The translations under genes were made by a program, and so were the position numbers. From the NCBI GenBank assembly GCA_964475165.1, contig CAYYVN010000007.1, positions 44,974 to 108,973 on the forward strand: DNA of 64,000 nt. Direction: 5' to 3'. Positions 28,723 through 38,678 of the stretch are shown one piece after another. Below the pieces are notes generated by a model. The model was not told the origin of the DNA, ran no database searches, and was given only the letters and a program-made list of their open reading frames with translations. Every line of letters starts with the position of its first letter. The first letter of the stretch is position 1. Source of the DNA: CAYUHK01 sp964475165 (GTDB taxonomy: Bacteria; Verrucomicrobiota; Kiritimatiellia; JAAZAB01).

Positions 28723-29112
28723 ATGCGCATTATTCGTCGGGAAGAAAGCGAACGGCTCTTGCAGGAAGATCCGCGTTATGCGGCCGACGCCTATCAATTT
28801 GTGAGTGCCGGTCTGGATTTCACCATCAAGCTCCTCAATAAACCGCGCCAGGGACCGGGGCGGCATGTTTCCGGAGCCGAACTCCTGGAAGGCCTGCGCC
28901 AATATGCCCTGCGGGAATATGGGCCCATGGCCAAGACCATTCTCAATGCCTGGGGCATTCATGACTGCCGCGATTTCGGGCAGATCGTTTTCAATCTGGT
29001 CGCTAAAAACATTTTCGGCAAGACCGCCGACGATTCCCTGGCTGATTTTGATGCTGGCTTCGATTTCGAGACGGCTTTCCGGGCGCCTTTTAAGCCGACG
29101 CAACCCTCTTGA
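28723..29112 (+). CDS. TIGR04138/Minf_1886-type conserved protein
   Basis: A 129-residue cytoplasmic protein with no known function. The segments YAADAYQFVSAGLDFT, RHVSGAELLEGLRQYALREYGPMAKTIL and WGIHDCRDFGQIVFNLV match my memory of a family restricted largely to Planctomycetes and Verrucomicrobia. ATG 28723 is preceded by GAGAGGTAGG. It lies between the HIT gene and a DUF1844 gene, all on the same strand, so it likely belongs to the nusA-pnp superoperon. Its presence is one of the best hints that the host belongs to the PVC group. Confidence 0.75.
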   Translation: MRIIRREESERLLQEDPRYAADAYQFVSAGLDFTIKLLNKPRQGPGRHVSGAELLEGLRQYALREYGPMAKTILNAWGIHDCRDFGQIVFNLVAKNIFGKTADDSLADFDAGFDFETAFRAPFKPTQPS

Positions 29113-29153
29113 AGCTGGCCAGGAGAGCTGGCGCCAAGCGAGGAGTAGAAACT

Positions 29154-29534
29154 ATGTCACACGAGCTTCCCAACCGCGATCTACATAAAGCCCTCTTTCT
29201 GAACTTGGTCACCATGCTGAGCATGTCAGCCTTGCAGCAGTTGGGCAAAATAATCAATCCGCTCACGGGCAAGGCTGAAGTCAGCCTGGAGGGCGCCCAG
29301 GCCACCATCGACACCCTCGATATGCTGGAGGTCAAGACGCGCGGCCAGCGCGATGCCGATGAGGAAAAGGCTCTGCAAGAGGCTCTGCTGATGCTGAAAA
29401 TGAATTTCGTGGAGAGCCGGCCGGCCGCCGACCAAGCGCAAGAAACTCCCAGCCAAGCTGCGGAAACCCCCGCCGCCGCCGCGCCGGCCCCTTCAGCCGC
29501 CGCAGACGACGCGGAACGCAAGGAACTTCCGTAA
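29154..29534 (+). CDS. DUF1844 family protein
   Basis: A 126-residue protein. Residues 8-80 match DUF1844: a first helix FLNLVTMLSMSALQQLG, a Pro-containing turn INPLTGKAEVSLEGAQATIDTLDML, and a charged helix with DADEEKALQEALLMLKMNF. A low-complexity Ala/Pro tail of about 40 residues follows. DUF1844 proteins are common in PVC and delta-type bacteria and have no known function. GAGGAG precedes ATG 29154. It is the last gene of the rightward cluster; the next gene is convergent. Confidence 0.8.
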   Translation: MSHELPNRDLHKALFLNLVTMLSMSALQQLGKIINPLTGKAEVSLEGAQATIDTLDMLEVKTRGQRDADEEKALQEALLMLKMNFVESRPAADQAQETPSQAAETPAAAAPAPSAAADDAERKELP

Positions 29535-29558
29535 AACCTACTCGTGAGCTAGCGCTCC

Positions 29559-30380
29559 TCAGGTATCTTCTTCCTTATCCTGCGGATCCAGCTTCAGGCC
29601 TCTGATATCGCCCTCGAAGCCGTTTTCCTCAATGAAGGTGGCGTTCATGATGCACACCATGCGTTCCGCATCATCGCCATCAGGGCTCTGGACTTTCCTG
29701 GTTTGGCGCTGGAACATTCCCGCGATGGTCACATTGTGCCCCTGAGACACGCCGGAGACGCTGAATTGGGCCTGCTGGGTATTGGCCGTTAGGCCGATGC
29801 GCCCCTCATAGCGGCTATTATTGTTATCGATGATCTGCAGATGGTCGCCGGTTTGATAGACCACAAAAGAATAAATGGGCTTACCGACATTACCCTGCGA
29901 TTCGATATAGGAATAGTTAGCCAGGAGCGGAGTGCTCTTGGCGATGGGGGCCGGGAAGTTTAGCGTCCAAGCTCGGGTAGCATAATTGACGGTGCCGAAG
30001 GAACCATCATTCGGCGCCACCTGCAAATTGAAGGTGCCCGTGCCGGTGCTGCCGGTATCCGTGAAGCGGTAAGCGCCGACGATGATGGTCAGCGTACCTC
30101 CGACTGGCACATGCGATAAAGCCCCCGCAAAAGCGGTCGAGGAGCCGTTCCCGGTGGCGATTTGCTCTTCCACGACTTGATTGGTGGCCGAGGCTTCACC
30201 GAAGCCGCGCACCAAAAAGCCGCCATCCTCGGCCTTATAGACACCGCTGAAATCCAAGACCGCCGCATTAGTGCCGAACTGACTTTCACTCCAGGTATCC
30301 ACATTACTGGTCCACTCGCAACTGCATAGAAGCATTGCGCCGACGATCAAACCGCTGCCAAGCCACCATATCTTTTTCAT
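29559..30380 (-). CDS. Predicted lipoprotein, unrecognised, downstream of the giant protein
   Basis: A 273-residue protein with a lipoprotein signal: MKKIWW, hydrophobic GSGLIVGAMLL, and LCSC with Cys21 as the probable lipidated residue. The mature part is Ser/Thr/Gly/Asn-rich and looks like all-beta modules (GGTLTIIVGAYRFTD, GTFNLQVAPNDGSFG, LQIIDNNNSRYEG). I do not recognise a family. It begins 26 bases after the giant repeat gene on the same strand, so the two are probably co-expressed and it may help anchor or chaperone the giant protein. It ends only 24 bases from the convergent DUF1844 gene. Confidence 0.7.
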   Translation of the reverse strand: MKKIWWLGSGLIVGAMLLCSCEWTSNVDTWSESQFGTNAAVLDFSGVYKAEDGGFLVRGFGEASATNQVVEEQIATGNGSSTAFAGALSHVPVGGTLTIIVGAYRFTDTGSTGTGTFNLQVAPNDGSFGTVNYATRAWTLNFPAPIAKSTPLLANYSYIESQGNVGKPIYSFVVYQTGDHLQIIDNNNSRYEGRIGLTANTQQAQFSVSGVSQGHNVTIAGMFQRQTRKVQSPDGDDAERMVCIMNATFIEENGFEGDIRGLKLDPQDKEEDT

Positions 30381-30406
30381 GATAGTTTTTGCCTTTCGAG
30401 TTTCTG

Positions 30407-33400
30407 CTAGCGTCCCCTGGTGACCGGCACGGCGCCGGGCCAGCCGAGGGGCACCTCATAGCGCTGGCCGGCAATGGTATGAATATACCACACACCCGTG
30501 GCCGGATCATAGAGGCCCAGGTCGCGCCGGCCATCGCCGTCGTAATCGCCGGGCACCGGAATAACGCCGGGCCATCCAAATTGCATGGAGGCAAATCCCT
30601 TCCAGGTATAGGCATGCCAGATGCCCGTGGGCACTTCATAGAGAGCTACATCATAGCGGCCATCGCCGTCGTAGTCGCCCGGCACCGGAATGCAATCCGC
30701 GTGGCCGAGCCCGAAGGGATCGCCGGAGATATACTGCCCGCGCGCGGTCTGAATATGCCAGGTTTGATCGGGCAGATGATAGACGGCCAGATCGTAGCAG
30801 CCATCGCCGTCGTAATCGCCCGGCACCGGAATGCAGTTGGCATTGCCAAACTGGACCCATGCATACTGGCGCGTATGCGGAGAATAGAGGTGCCAGATGC
30901 CGGTGGCCAGATCATAGACGCCCAGGTCGGTGCGAAAATCACCATCATAATCGGCTGGCACAGGGATCATCTGCGCATCGCCAAAGCTGAGGGCGTGCAC
31001 GCGATCATCCTGCCAGGTATAGATATACCAGGCGCCGGAGGCGGCGTCGTAGAGGGCCACATCCGTGCGGCCATCGCCATCGTAATCGCCCAGCAGAGGT
31101 TGCTGGGTGATGGCCGTGCCGAATCTCCCCGCGATTTGCCCCTGCCAGGTCACCAGGCTCCAGATGTTATCGGTCGGGCTGTAGAGACTGGCATCGGAGC
31201 GGCCATCGCCATCGTAATCGGCCGGGCTGGCACAGGGACCATAGCAGGGCGGCGCGTAACGAGGATAGCTGTTGGGATCGAGCGGGTCGGTATGATAGCG
31301 CCGCAATTCGGCGCCATCGGAATAGCCATCGCCATCGGTATCCCAGCGGGTGGGATTGAGCGATTTCCCGGTGGGATTATAGACGGGATCATAAGGATCA
31401 TACTCCGGGCCACCATAGGTAGCCTCGAACAAATCGGGCAGGCCATCGCCATCGGTATCGAAGAGGGTTGGATCGGTATCGAGCAGATCCAGGGCGTATT
31501 CGGTGATGTTATCCAAACCATCCTTATCGTAGTCCATATCGCCGGTTTGATTCATACTGCCGAAATATGACATTTCCCAAGCATCGGGCAGCAGATCGTT
31601 ATCGGTATCGCGATCGCGCAGGATGATCTTGGTGCCGCCCACGAAGCCGGCGCTGATCAAGTCGATAGCCCGCGGATAATAATCGTTGTGAGGATCTTTA
31701 ACGAAGCCCCAAGACTCCCAATAATCCAGCTGATGATTGCGCGCGCCGCCCACTGGTGTGGTATCGATAAAGGCGCGGAGATAATAGATATCGCGTTTGA
31801 GCCCGCGGATGATAAAGGAAGTTTTCATGGGATCAGCCGTACAGGCCGGCGTGCAGAGCACGCGGGCTTCCGGCTCGCCACTGAAGCCTGGATTGGTGAA
31901 AGCTTCCACATAGATGTTGGTGGCATGCGCTTTGCCGAAATAATACAGCTGGCCGGAGATCCACAGGGAATTGGTGGAGGTCAGATTGATATTGAAGGTT
32001 TGCACCTCCGACCAGGCGCTCTCACCATTGGGATTGCCGGCCGCCAGACGCCAATAATAAGCGCCATTGCCCCATTCGCCCAGGTAGAAAGGCAGATGAT
32101 CGCGATAGATGCCATCCTTATCCGGATAGGGTGCCGGCAGGTAATAGTTAGTGAGGATATTATAAGCCGCATTGGCCACCTGCACATGGTAGTAGGTGGC
32201 ATAGTTATCCATGGTCCAGGCCAGTTGGCCGCGCGCATAATAGAAGACATCGCCGCGCGGAGCAATCAAGCGCGGCCGGCTCAGGCTGGCGGGCCAGCGC
32301 ACTTCGAAAGTGCCGTTTTGGGAGCCAACCCACCACTGGTAGGTGCCGGCGCCCAAGCCATAAAAGCCTTCCATCTGATAATCCCATTCATGAAAATAAT
32401 TGCGCGGCGCACGCAGCGAGCGTTTCAGAATGAGCGGACCGCCGGCGGCGCTGATTTTATTGATAACCACCGTGGAGTTCCTGGCTTGCGCCTCCCAGGC
32501 GAAACGTCCATAGCCCGGATAGGGATCGCGCAGCCCCAGGTGCACGCCATCCATATCCGCCCAGGCTAAATAATGGGGCTGATCATAAGCCACCCCGCAG
32601 GGTTCATGAGGATCCCAAACGCCATTGCCATTCAAATCCAGGAAGCCGAACAGATAAAATTCGCCTTCCTTTAAGCCGCTGATCGTTGTTTCCGCCCCAG
32701 GCCCAATCCCGTAAGCCACGGCCACGGGCGCGCCATCCATTTTTTCCGTCTGATAGCCCAGAATTATCAAGGAATCCAGATCATAAGCAGCGCCTTGATA
32801 ATGAACCTTAACTTTGACCCCGGGCGTGGGGTAGCTATTGGGATCGGAGGGATCGGTCTCGGCCATGAATTCGGCGTAGTTGCTCCAACCATCGCCATCT
32901 TTATCGAGATGCGCGTCATAGATGTTGGGGTCAAGCCCGTAGAGCACTTCCCACCAGTCGGGCATGCCGTCGCCATCATCGTAGAGTTCACCCCAGGTAC
33001 GCTTGGCCGGGCCACCGCGGCTATCATAATCGCTGATGCCATCGCCGTCGGTATCCCAGGCGCGCGGATTGGTGTCCGCATGATATTCCGCCAGATTGCT
33101 CAAGCCATCGCCATCCGGATCGCCCCAGGCGCCATTCTCGCCCGTGGCATCGTAGGGATCGAGCCCGTAGAGTATTTCCCACCAATCAGGCAGGCCATCG
33201 CCGTCGGAATCGGTATCGTCGGGGTTATCGCTCAGGCTCAACAACCAGGAGTTGGTGGTCACAGCGCGGGTGCCCATGAAGAGGCATAGATCAGCCATGA
33301 TGGCCTGCCCCAGGAAGTTGGTGTCTCCGTAGGGATTGCTCACATTGCGATAGCCCTCGGGCAGGTTATAGAAGATCTCCGGCTCATCATCGGCTTCCCC

Positions 33401-36400
33401 TTCGACAATTTCATTGGTGGAGATCTGGGGCGGAAAATGGATGCGATCATCCCGCGGCGGCAGCACCGGACGGTGCGCATAGTGGTTTTCGGCGGAGACC
33501 AAATAATTATAGGGGCTGGCCGCCGAACCGGTATAGACCCGCGAACGCAGGGGATAATCGGTCCACCAGCCGATGGGCGGATGGAATTTCAAGCTGGGAT
33601 CGAGGATATCCATGCCCGCCGGCACAATGCCTTCGCTCTGGGGATCGGGCACATCATCGAAGGTGAAATAAGCCTTGAGACTGGAATTGGTTATCTCATC
33701 AACGCTTAAGCGACGATGCTGATCAGCCATGATCTGATCGCGCGTGCGGGTGCCATCCCAGATGCGGACTTCGTCGATCAAGCCAGCATAATAATCGGTG
33801 GCACGCACCAGCGCACCCGTGGAGACCAGCTCGCCGGCGCTGGCATCGCGCGCGCCGACCATAATGCTGTGCGGCGTGCCGGCAGCGATGTTCGCATTGG
33901 TTCCGAGGGGATAATCATAGCCGGTAGCGGGCAATTCGGTGGTGCGCGTGGCCGAACTGGCTTCGCCGTTGACATAGATAATCAAGTTGGTGCCGTCATA
34001 GGAGCCGGCGATATGCGCCCAGGTATTGGCGCGCAGACGATGGGCCACGCGCGCCGTGGCCTGATAGGCCGCCGGCATGGCGCCGCGCCCGTTATACATG
34101 ACATAGGGCAGGCCGTTGGTGATGCCCAGGCAGAAGTTGGCGCGGGTGAAGTTAGTATCATACTGATAGGGATGCGGATAAGTCCCCGCCCGCTCCACCA
34201 CCACCTGATTGCGCACCGCCGGATTGGCCGGGCAGACCCAGGCTTCCACGCAGAAACGCGAGAGGACCGAATCGGGCGTCCAGAACCAGCCATCCAGGGT
34301 ACGCGCAAAATCATCGACGCCATTGAAGGCCAACGCGCGATTGCGGATTGGATTACGCGCATCCAGCGGATCGGAGCCGACGAGCCCGGAGGAGGTATTG
34401 ACCTCAAAATAGTCGCCCACCCCATCGTTATCAGTATCGAAGCCCTCATTGACCTCGTAATGAAAGACGGCTTCGTTGCGACCAACGAAGAAATCGCCCA
34501 CCGACATACCCACCCCATAATAGTCGCGGGTATAATTCAAGCTGACAAAGCTGTTGGAATCGGAGGAGTCGGTACGCCAGAGCGGCGTGGGATCAGTGTG
34601 ATAAAAGACCCTGTTGGTGTTATAGGAATATTCCTCGAAATTGGGCAGGCCATCGCCATCCGGATCCATCATGCCCAGCCCAAAATTGAAGGGCCCGATC
34701 AGCTTGGCCAGATAAGGCGCCCGCGCGGCGGTGGGTGGATGCATATGCATCGGCAGATATTCGATGAGCTGGCGCAAGGAACGGAACACCTGGGAATCCG
34801 TGCCGAACTGGAACCCCGGTTCATAGGGCGCCGCATCCGGGCTGCCGGTCAGGGCCCCAGGCTGGTTATCTGAGACCAGATCCAGCGCCCCCTTCAAGGG
34901 GTTCAAGCCGTGATAGACCTCCCAATAATCATCCATGCCATCGCCATCGGAATCAGGATTATCGGCCAAGGTGGTGGTATGATAGGTGGGAAGCGCATGC
35001 GCCGCCGGATAATTGGTGCGTAAATAGGCCAGAGGATCGGAGATATCCGCAAAGACATTATTGAGATAGAGGAAAGAGGGACAGGTGAAGAAGTCCGGCG
35101 GTATAAAGAAACTATAGTGCATCTCATCGGGGTTCATCGGATCCCAGGGCTGCGCGCGACGCGTGCAGAACTTCACGCCCCAGGCCGGGTCGCATTTCTG
35201 CCATTCCGCGACCGTGCCCGTCCAATACTCGCGCCAGTTCTCCAGACCATCGCCGTCGGGATCCTCGAAAGCATCCGAGACATTGATGTCGGTGCCGGCA
35301 TAGACCTCCCAGCCATCCGGCAACATATCGCCATCGGTATCGGCGCTGGTGGGGTTAGAAAGCAGCATTTTCTCATCGCCATCGCTCAAACCATCCCAAT
35401 CCGTATCATAGGGATGCGGGTCGCACAAGGGCGACATGCCGTTGGTGACAACGCCCGGATCGGTCGGCCAGATCTTGTTGGGCCAGCTGGCCCGGCAGGA
35501 ATTATAGTCATCGGTGGCATTGGACCACTCTTCCCTGTTCAGCAAACCGTCCTCATCATCATCATCCACGGAATCAGGCCCAAAATTGGGATTCATACCA
35601 ACATAGAGTTCCCAGCCATCAGGGATCAGATCCTCATCGGTATCTATGGAGGCCGGATCGGTATAGGCCGTGGCGAACTCTTGCTTACCAGGGGGATCAT
35701 TCTGACTGATCACGCGCCCGCCCGCATTCCAGGATACCCGCCCGTAATAATCGCCGCCCATATATTCCTGATAATTGACATAGGGCAGGGTATTCGGATG
35801 GCTCCTGAGATTGAAGGGATGCTCGCACCAGGCCGTGCGGGGATCGAAGGCCGCCAGACCCGGGAAGGGTCCGTCGATCTGATGTTTATAGACCCAGTCA
35901 TGCTTCATATAGGGATTGACGATGGGGATATCCCCCGCGCTGAAATAACTGCTGCTGCCCTTGCGAATCCACACCGGATCGCCCGAGCGATAGAAGGGCA
36001 AGCCGGGTTCCATGCCAAAATAGACCACATCGGTGATTGGCTGCCCCAACGTTCCATCTCGTAGCAGCGCCGGCCAACCTGAATCGGTCACCCCCGTCAT
36101 CAGCAGCTGATCATGATAGAGATCGAAGCGGCCGGGCCCATTATCGGTATAGGTGTCGATCCAGGCGCCTAGGATATTATCCATTCCGCCAAAGATACAG
36201 AGGGTCCCCTGCAAGGGCGTGCCTTGGATCAAGCCGTAGGTGGCCGGACCAAGCAGCTGAAGATTGGTGGAGCAGGCGAAATAATCGAGATCAATATTGG
36301 TCATGCCATCGCTGGCATTCAAGGGATGGCAGGCCGCGGGATTATGCACCTCCCAGTAATCATCCATACTGTCGCCATCGGTATCGGCATGGGTGGGATC

Positions 36401-38260
36401 GGTGCCCAGCAGATATTCCTCCTCATCGGTCAGGCCATCGCCGTCGGTATCCCAGTCGCGCAGCACATAAGGACGCGTCCTGGTCGGCGAGATATAGACC
36501 CAGGAAAGCCCGGCGCTATTGGTGATGCCCTCTTCATAAGCGGTTATCGAGCGCCAATACCAGAAATAATAGCGCCAACCATCCGAGATGCCGTCGCTGC
36601 TATCTTTATCATCCAAACTATCAAACTGGAAAGGCGAAGTGCGCGGATCATCATCGGGACACCAACCATTGGGGCCATTGGTCTTATAGTTATCATCCAT
36701 ACCCCGACACTCTAACCAGTTATCAAAAGGAGTATTGGTGCGGGCATAGCCGTCGTGCGCGCCATAGTCCGGGTTATACAAGCGCTCGCCGCTCAAGGGA
36801 TAGGCGGGCGCGCTACCGCCCGAAGAAGAGTAATAGCAAGTCAGCATATTGGTGTCTTGATAGACATAGCGGGCCGGATTGCCGATCAGCCGCGAGGGAA
36901 TCCAATCGCCATCGGGATTGCCGGCGGCGCCATGGATGCCATCGGCCGATTCGGGATCCAGGCCATAGGCAATTTCCCACTCATCCGGCAGGCCATCGCC
37001 ATCCAGGTCGCCCACGTTGTCATGGGGATAATATTCGCGGCTGAACATGAGATACACGAGCCGGTCGTAGGTGGGAGAATAAATGGAGCCACCTTCATAA
37101 GCGTGTTCTTCCATTCTCACGGAAAAAGTGGGCTCGCTGGAAAGAACATAGCGGTTGGTACCCCAGATTTCGTACCAGCGATAAAAGAAGCTGTCGTAGG
37201 TGTTGGTCTCGATCGTCAATGGCTCAGGCAGAGCCGTCAGGGTGATATCGGCATCCGGCGCAAAATACCAGTCCAGGCCATTGAAGGTGCCGGCAGCGCC
37301 AGCCACCGTATAGGTGCCAGTGCCAACACCGGCCAGGCGATAGGTGGTCGTCGGATCCTGCGGATGGTCGTGATCGTAAATCACCACTCGCAACCTGGGG
37401 CCGGTGGCGTAAGGCGCCACTAAGGTCACGGTGCGGTTACTGACAACCAGGGTCTGGCTGGGCGGCGTGAAGTATCCCGGGATATCATCGAATTCCAGGG
37501 TATATTCCCCGGAAGGCGCATTGGAGATAACAGTGTAGCCGGTGCCGGTGACTAGATTGGTGTAATCCTCAGGATGGGCGGTGATCTCCCAGGTAAAATT
37601 GGTCAAATGCGCGGGAGTATTGGTGATGATGATCGTGCCGCGGATCCGGTTATAGGTGCCCGTAAAGACCGGCGCATCTGCGCCCGTGATCGTGTTGGTC
37701 TGGCGGCTGGGCGTCGTATAGCCAACCACAGGCTGAAAGGCCAACGTATAGGTGCCGGTGGGGATGGCCTCAAAAAACTCCTCGCCGACGCCATTGGTGC
37801 CCTGCTCGAGCCAGGCGAATGAGTTGGTGAAATTGGCTGGCCAGGAGAGCAGGCTCCAGGCCGCATCCAGGGCATTGGAGTGGTCGTCCTCCACGACGAT
37901 CGTAAAACTGTTGCTGAAGGGTTGATACAATGCGGTATTGGTGAAGTGCTCATTTTCGATCGTCACCGCAACCGACGAGGGCGTATAATAATTGCCCATG
38001 ATCCGAAAATTGATGATATATTCACCGGCGGGCAGATTGGAAACAGTGTACCCGCTCGGCAGATTGTCAAACAATCCCGCTATGGCCCAGCGCGCATCAT
38101 CGAGAAAGCGGGCGCGTTCGGAAAGATAATCGCTGCCGGGATAGTTGGTGGCCGGCGCTAGATGATAGGCCAGATTGGCATCAGCCAAAGCCAAGCCCGG
38201 CACCAGCGCCAGAGCCAGGAGAGCGCCCTTGAGTCGAAGATGTTGAACGGCTTTAATCAT
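30407..38260 (-). CDS. Giant secreted calcium-repeat protein with LamG and FG-GAP-like repeats
   Basis: A 2617-residue exported protein. Residues 1-25 are a signal peptide ending LALA. Residues 30-370 hold three or more carboxypeptidase-regulatory-like beta modules with the recurring pattern GxYxLxFxxxxGYxTP. From about 400 to 2330 there are about twenty DxDxDGLPDxWE-type (thrombospondin type 3/EF-loop-like) calcium loops. A concanavalin/LamG domain lies at about 1305-1515 (ALAFNGVDDFARTLDG, then DEVRIWDG). The C-terminus (2340-2617) has six repeats of about 46 residues, each with DYDGDGRxDxALYxxxTGxWYI, like FG-GAP/VCBS beta-propeller blades. No sorting domain, LPxTG or autotransporter barrel is seen. 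ATG 38260 is used; an upstream frame to 38308 is unlikely. A surface or extracellular adhesin or polysaccharide-binding role is inferred. Confidence 0.8.
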   Translation of the reverse strand: MIKAVQHLRLKGALLALALVPGLALADANLAYHLAPATNYPGSDYLSERARFLDDARWAIAGLFDNLPSGYTVSNLPAGEYIINFRIMGNYYTPSSVAVTIENEHFTNTALYQPFSNSFTIVVEDDHSNALDAAWSLLSWPANFTNSFAWLEQGTNGVGEEFFEAIPTGTYTLAFQPVVGYTTPSRQTNTITGADAPVFTGTYNRIRGTIIITNTPAHLTNFTWEITAHPEDYTNLVTGTGYTVISNAPSGEYTLEFDDIPGYFTPPSQTLVVSNRTVTLVAPYATGPRLRVVIYDHDHPQDPTTTYRLAGVGTGTYTVAGAAGTFNGLDWYFAPDADITLTALPEPLTIETNTYDSFFYRWYEIWGTNRYVLSSEPTFSVRMEEHAYEGGSIYSPTYDRLVYLMFSREYYPHDNVGDLDGDGLPDEWEIAYGLDPESADGIHGAAGNPDGDWIPSRLIGNPARYVYQDTNMLTCYYSSSGGSAPAYPLSGERLYNPDYGAHDGYARTNTPFDNWLECRGMDDNYKTNGPNGWCPDDDPRTSPFQFDSLDDKDSSDGISDGWRYYFWYWRSITAYEEGITNSAGLSWVYISPTRTRPYVLRDWDTDGDGLTDEEEYLLGTDPTHADTDGDSMDDYWEVHNPAACHPLNASDGMTNIDLDYFACSTNLQLLGPATYGLIQGTPLQGTLCIFGGMDNILGAWIDTYTDNGPGRFDLYHDQLLMTGVTDSGWPALLRDGTLGQPITDVVYFGMEPGLPFYRSGDPVWIRKGSSSYFSAGDIPIVNPYMKHDWVYKHQIDGPFPGLAAFDPRTAWCEHPFNLRSHPNTLPYVNYQEYMGGDYYGRVSWNAGGRVISQNDPPGKQEFATAYTDPASIDTDEDLIPDGWELYVGMNPNFGPDSVDDDDEDGLLNREEWSNATDDYNSCRASWPNKIWPTDPGVVTNGMSPLCDPHPYDTDWDGLSDGDEKMLLSNPTSADTDGDMLPDGWEVYAGTDINVSDAFEDPDGDGLENWREYWTGTVAEWQKCDPAWGVKFCTRRAQPWDPMNPDEMHYSFFIPPDFFTCPSFLYLNNVFADISDPLAYLRTNYPAAHALPTYHTTTLADNPDSDGDGMDDYWEVYHGLNPLKGALDLVSDNQPGALTGSPDAAPYEPGFQFGTDSQVFRSLRQLIEYLPMHMHPPTAARAPYLAKLIGPFNFGLGMMDPDGDGLPNFEEYSYNTNRVFYHTDPTPLWRTDSSDSNSFVSLNYTRDYYGVGMSVGDFFVGRNEAVFHYEVNEGFDTDNDGVGDYFEVNTSSGLVGSDPLDARNPIRNRALAFNGVDDFARTLDGWFWTPDSVLSRFCVEAWVCPANPAVRNQVVVERAGTYPHPYQYDTNFTRANFCLGITNGLPYVMYNGRGAMPAAYQATARVAHRLRANTWAHIAGSYDGTNLIIYVNGEASSATRTTELPATGYDYPLGTNANIAAGTPHSIMVGARDASAGELVSTGALVRATDYYAGLIDEVRIWDGTRTRDQIMADQHRRLSVDEITNSSLKAYFTFDDVPDPQSEGIVPAGMDILDPSLKFHPPIGWWTDYPLRSRVYTGSAASPYNYLVSAENHYAHRPVLPPRDDRIHFPPQISTNEIVEGEADDEPEIFYNLPEGYRNVSNPYGDTNFLGQAIMADLCLFMGTRAVTTNSWLLSLSDNPDDTDSDGDGLPDWWEILYGLDPYDATGENGAWGDPDGDGLSNLAEYHADTNPRAWDTDGDGISDYDSRGGPAKRTWGELYDDGDGMPDWWEVLYGLDPNIYDAHLDKDGDGWSNYAEFMAETDPSDPNSYPTPGVKVKVHYQGAAYDLDSLIILGYQTEKMDGAPVAVAYGIGPGAETTISGLKEGEFYLFGFLDLNGNGVWDPHEPCGVAYDQPHYLAWADMDGVHLGLRDPYPGYGRFAWEAQARNSTVVINKISAAGGPLILKRSLRAPRNYFHEWDYQMEGFYGLGAGTYQWWVGSQNGTFEVRWPASLSRPRLIAPRGDVFYYARGQLAWTMDNYATYYHVQVANAAYNILTNYYLPAPYPDKDGIYRDHLPFYLGEWGNGAYYWRLAAGNPNGESAWSEVQTFNINLTSTNSLWISGQLYYFGKAHATNIYVEAFTNPGFSGEPEARVLCTPACTADPMKTSFIIRGLKRDIYYLRAFIDTTPVGGARNHQLDYWESWGFVKDPHNDYYPRAIDLISAGFVGGTKIILRDRDTDNDLLPDAWEMSYFGSMNQTGDMDYDKDGLDNITEYALDLLDTDPTLFDTDGDGLPDLFEATYGGPEYDPYDPVYNPTGKSLNPTRWDTDGDGYSDGAELRRYHTDPLDPNSYPRYAPPCYGPCASPADYDGDGRSDASLYSPTDNIWSLVTWQGQIAGRFGTAITQQPLLGDYDGDGRTDVALYDAASGAWYIYTWQDDRVHALSFGDAQMIPVPADYDGDFRTDLGVYDLATGIWHLYSPHTRQYAWVQFGNANCIPVPGDYDGDGCYDLAVYHLPDQTWHIQTARGQYISGDPFGLGHADCIPVPGDYDGDGRYDVALYEVPTGIWHAYTWKGFASMQFGWPGVIPVPGDYDGDGRRDLGLYDPATGVWYIHTIAGQRYEVPLGWPGAVPVTRGR

Positions 38261-38278
38261 GTCAAGACTTATGGGCGC

Positions 38279-38308
38279 ATCATAGCAGCTCAATTCCAGA
38301 AAGCTCAA
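38279..38308 (-). promoter_or_regulatory. Candidate promoter of the giant protein gene
   Basis: On the minus strand TTGAGC (38308-38303) and TATGAT (38284-38279) are 18 bases apart. The start would be near 38272, leaving a leader of about 12 bases with no clear Shine-Dalgarno sequence. A T/A-rich run lies upstream, which could act as an UP element. Confidence 0.4.
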
Positions 38309-38509
38309 TCTTTTTTTTCATTTTTTAAGGGATAAAAATAAATGCGCTAAAAGCTCGGCCGCTCCCTCGGCCGCGCGGAAGCTGCCTAGGCTGAGCAGTC
38401 GGCCCCCCAGCGGTAAGTATAGTTATAGCCCTCAACCCATGAGGGTGCTCCCGCCAAAAAAATCCTTGCCTTGCCTGGTCCTTTCTGCCAAGCTGCAGTA
38501 ATTCTTTTT

Positions 38510-38581
38510 GCGAGCGTAGCTCAGTGGTAGAGCTCCACCTTGCCAAGGTGGATGTCGAGGGTTCAAATCCCTTCGCTCGCT
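38510..38581 (+). tRNA. tRNA-Gly (anticodon GCC)
   Basis: A complete cloverleaf: acceptor gcgagcg (38510-38516) with cgctcgc (38574-38580), D-arm gctc/gagc with loop agtggta, anticodon stem ccacc/ggtgg with loop ttgccaa (anticodon 38542-38544), T-arm gaggg/ccctt with loop ttcaaat, and discriminator T at 38581. The CCA end is not encoded. It reads GGC and GGT, both heavily used glycine codons here. Confidence 0.97.
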
Positions 38582-38678
38582 CCCTCCTCCGTCATAGCTG
38601 CGGCCGCCGGGCGGCGCGCTGGTAGCCTGAGCAGAAATCTGGCTGGCGCTACCCCCCCTGCCGGGCCCGCCAACCGGA

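Noticed and set aside
30389..31570. Long plus-strand open frame opposite the giant gene (and others at 31688, 33716, 35117, 36755)
   Set aside because: They arise from the antisense of repeated GATGGCGAT-type codons, giving Ile/Ala/Gly-rich translations. The minus-strand gene has a signal peptide and domains.
38582..38678. Second tRNA or terminator after tRNA-Gly
   Set aside because: The G+C-rich sequence has short arms but no cloverleaf and no T-run.
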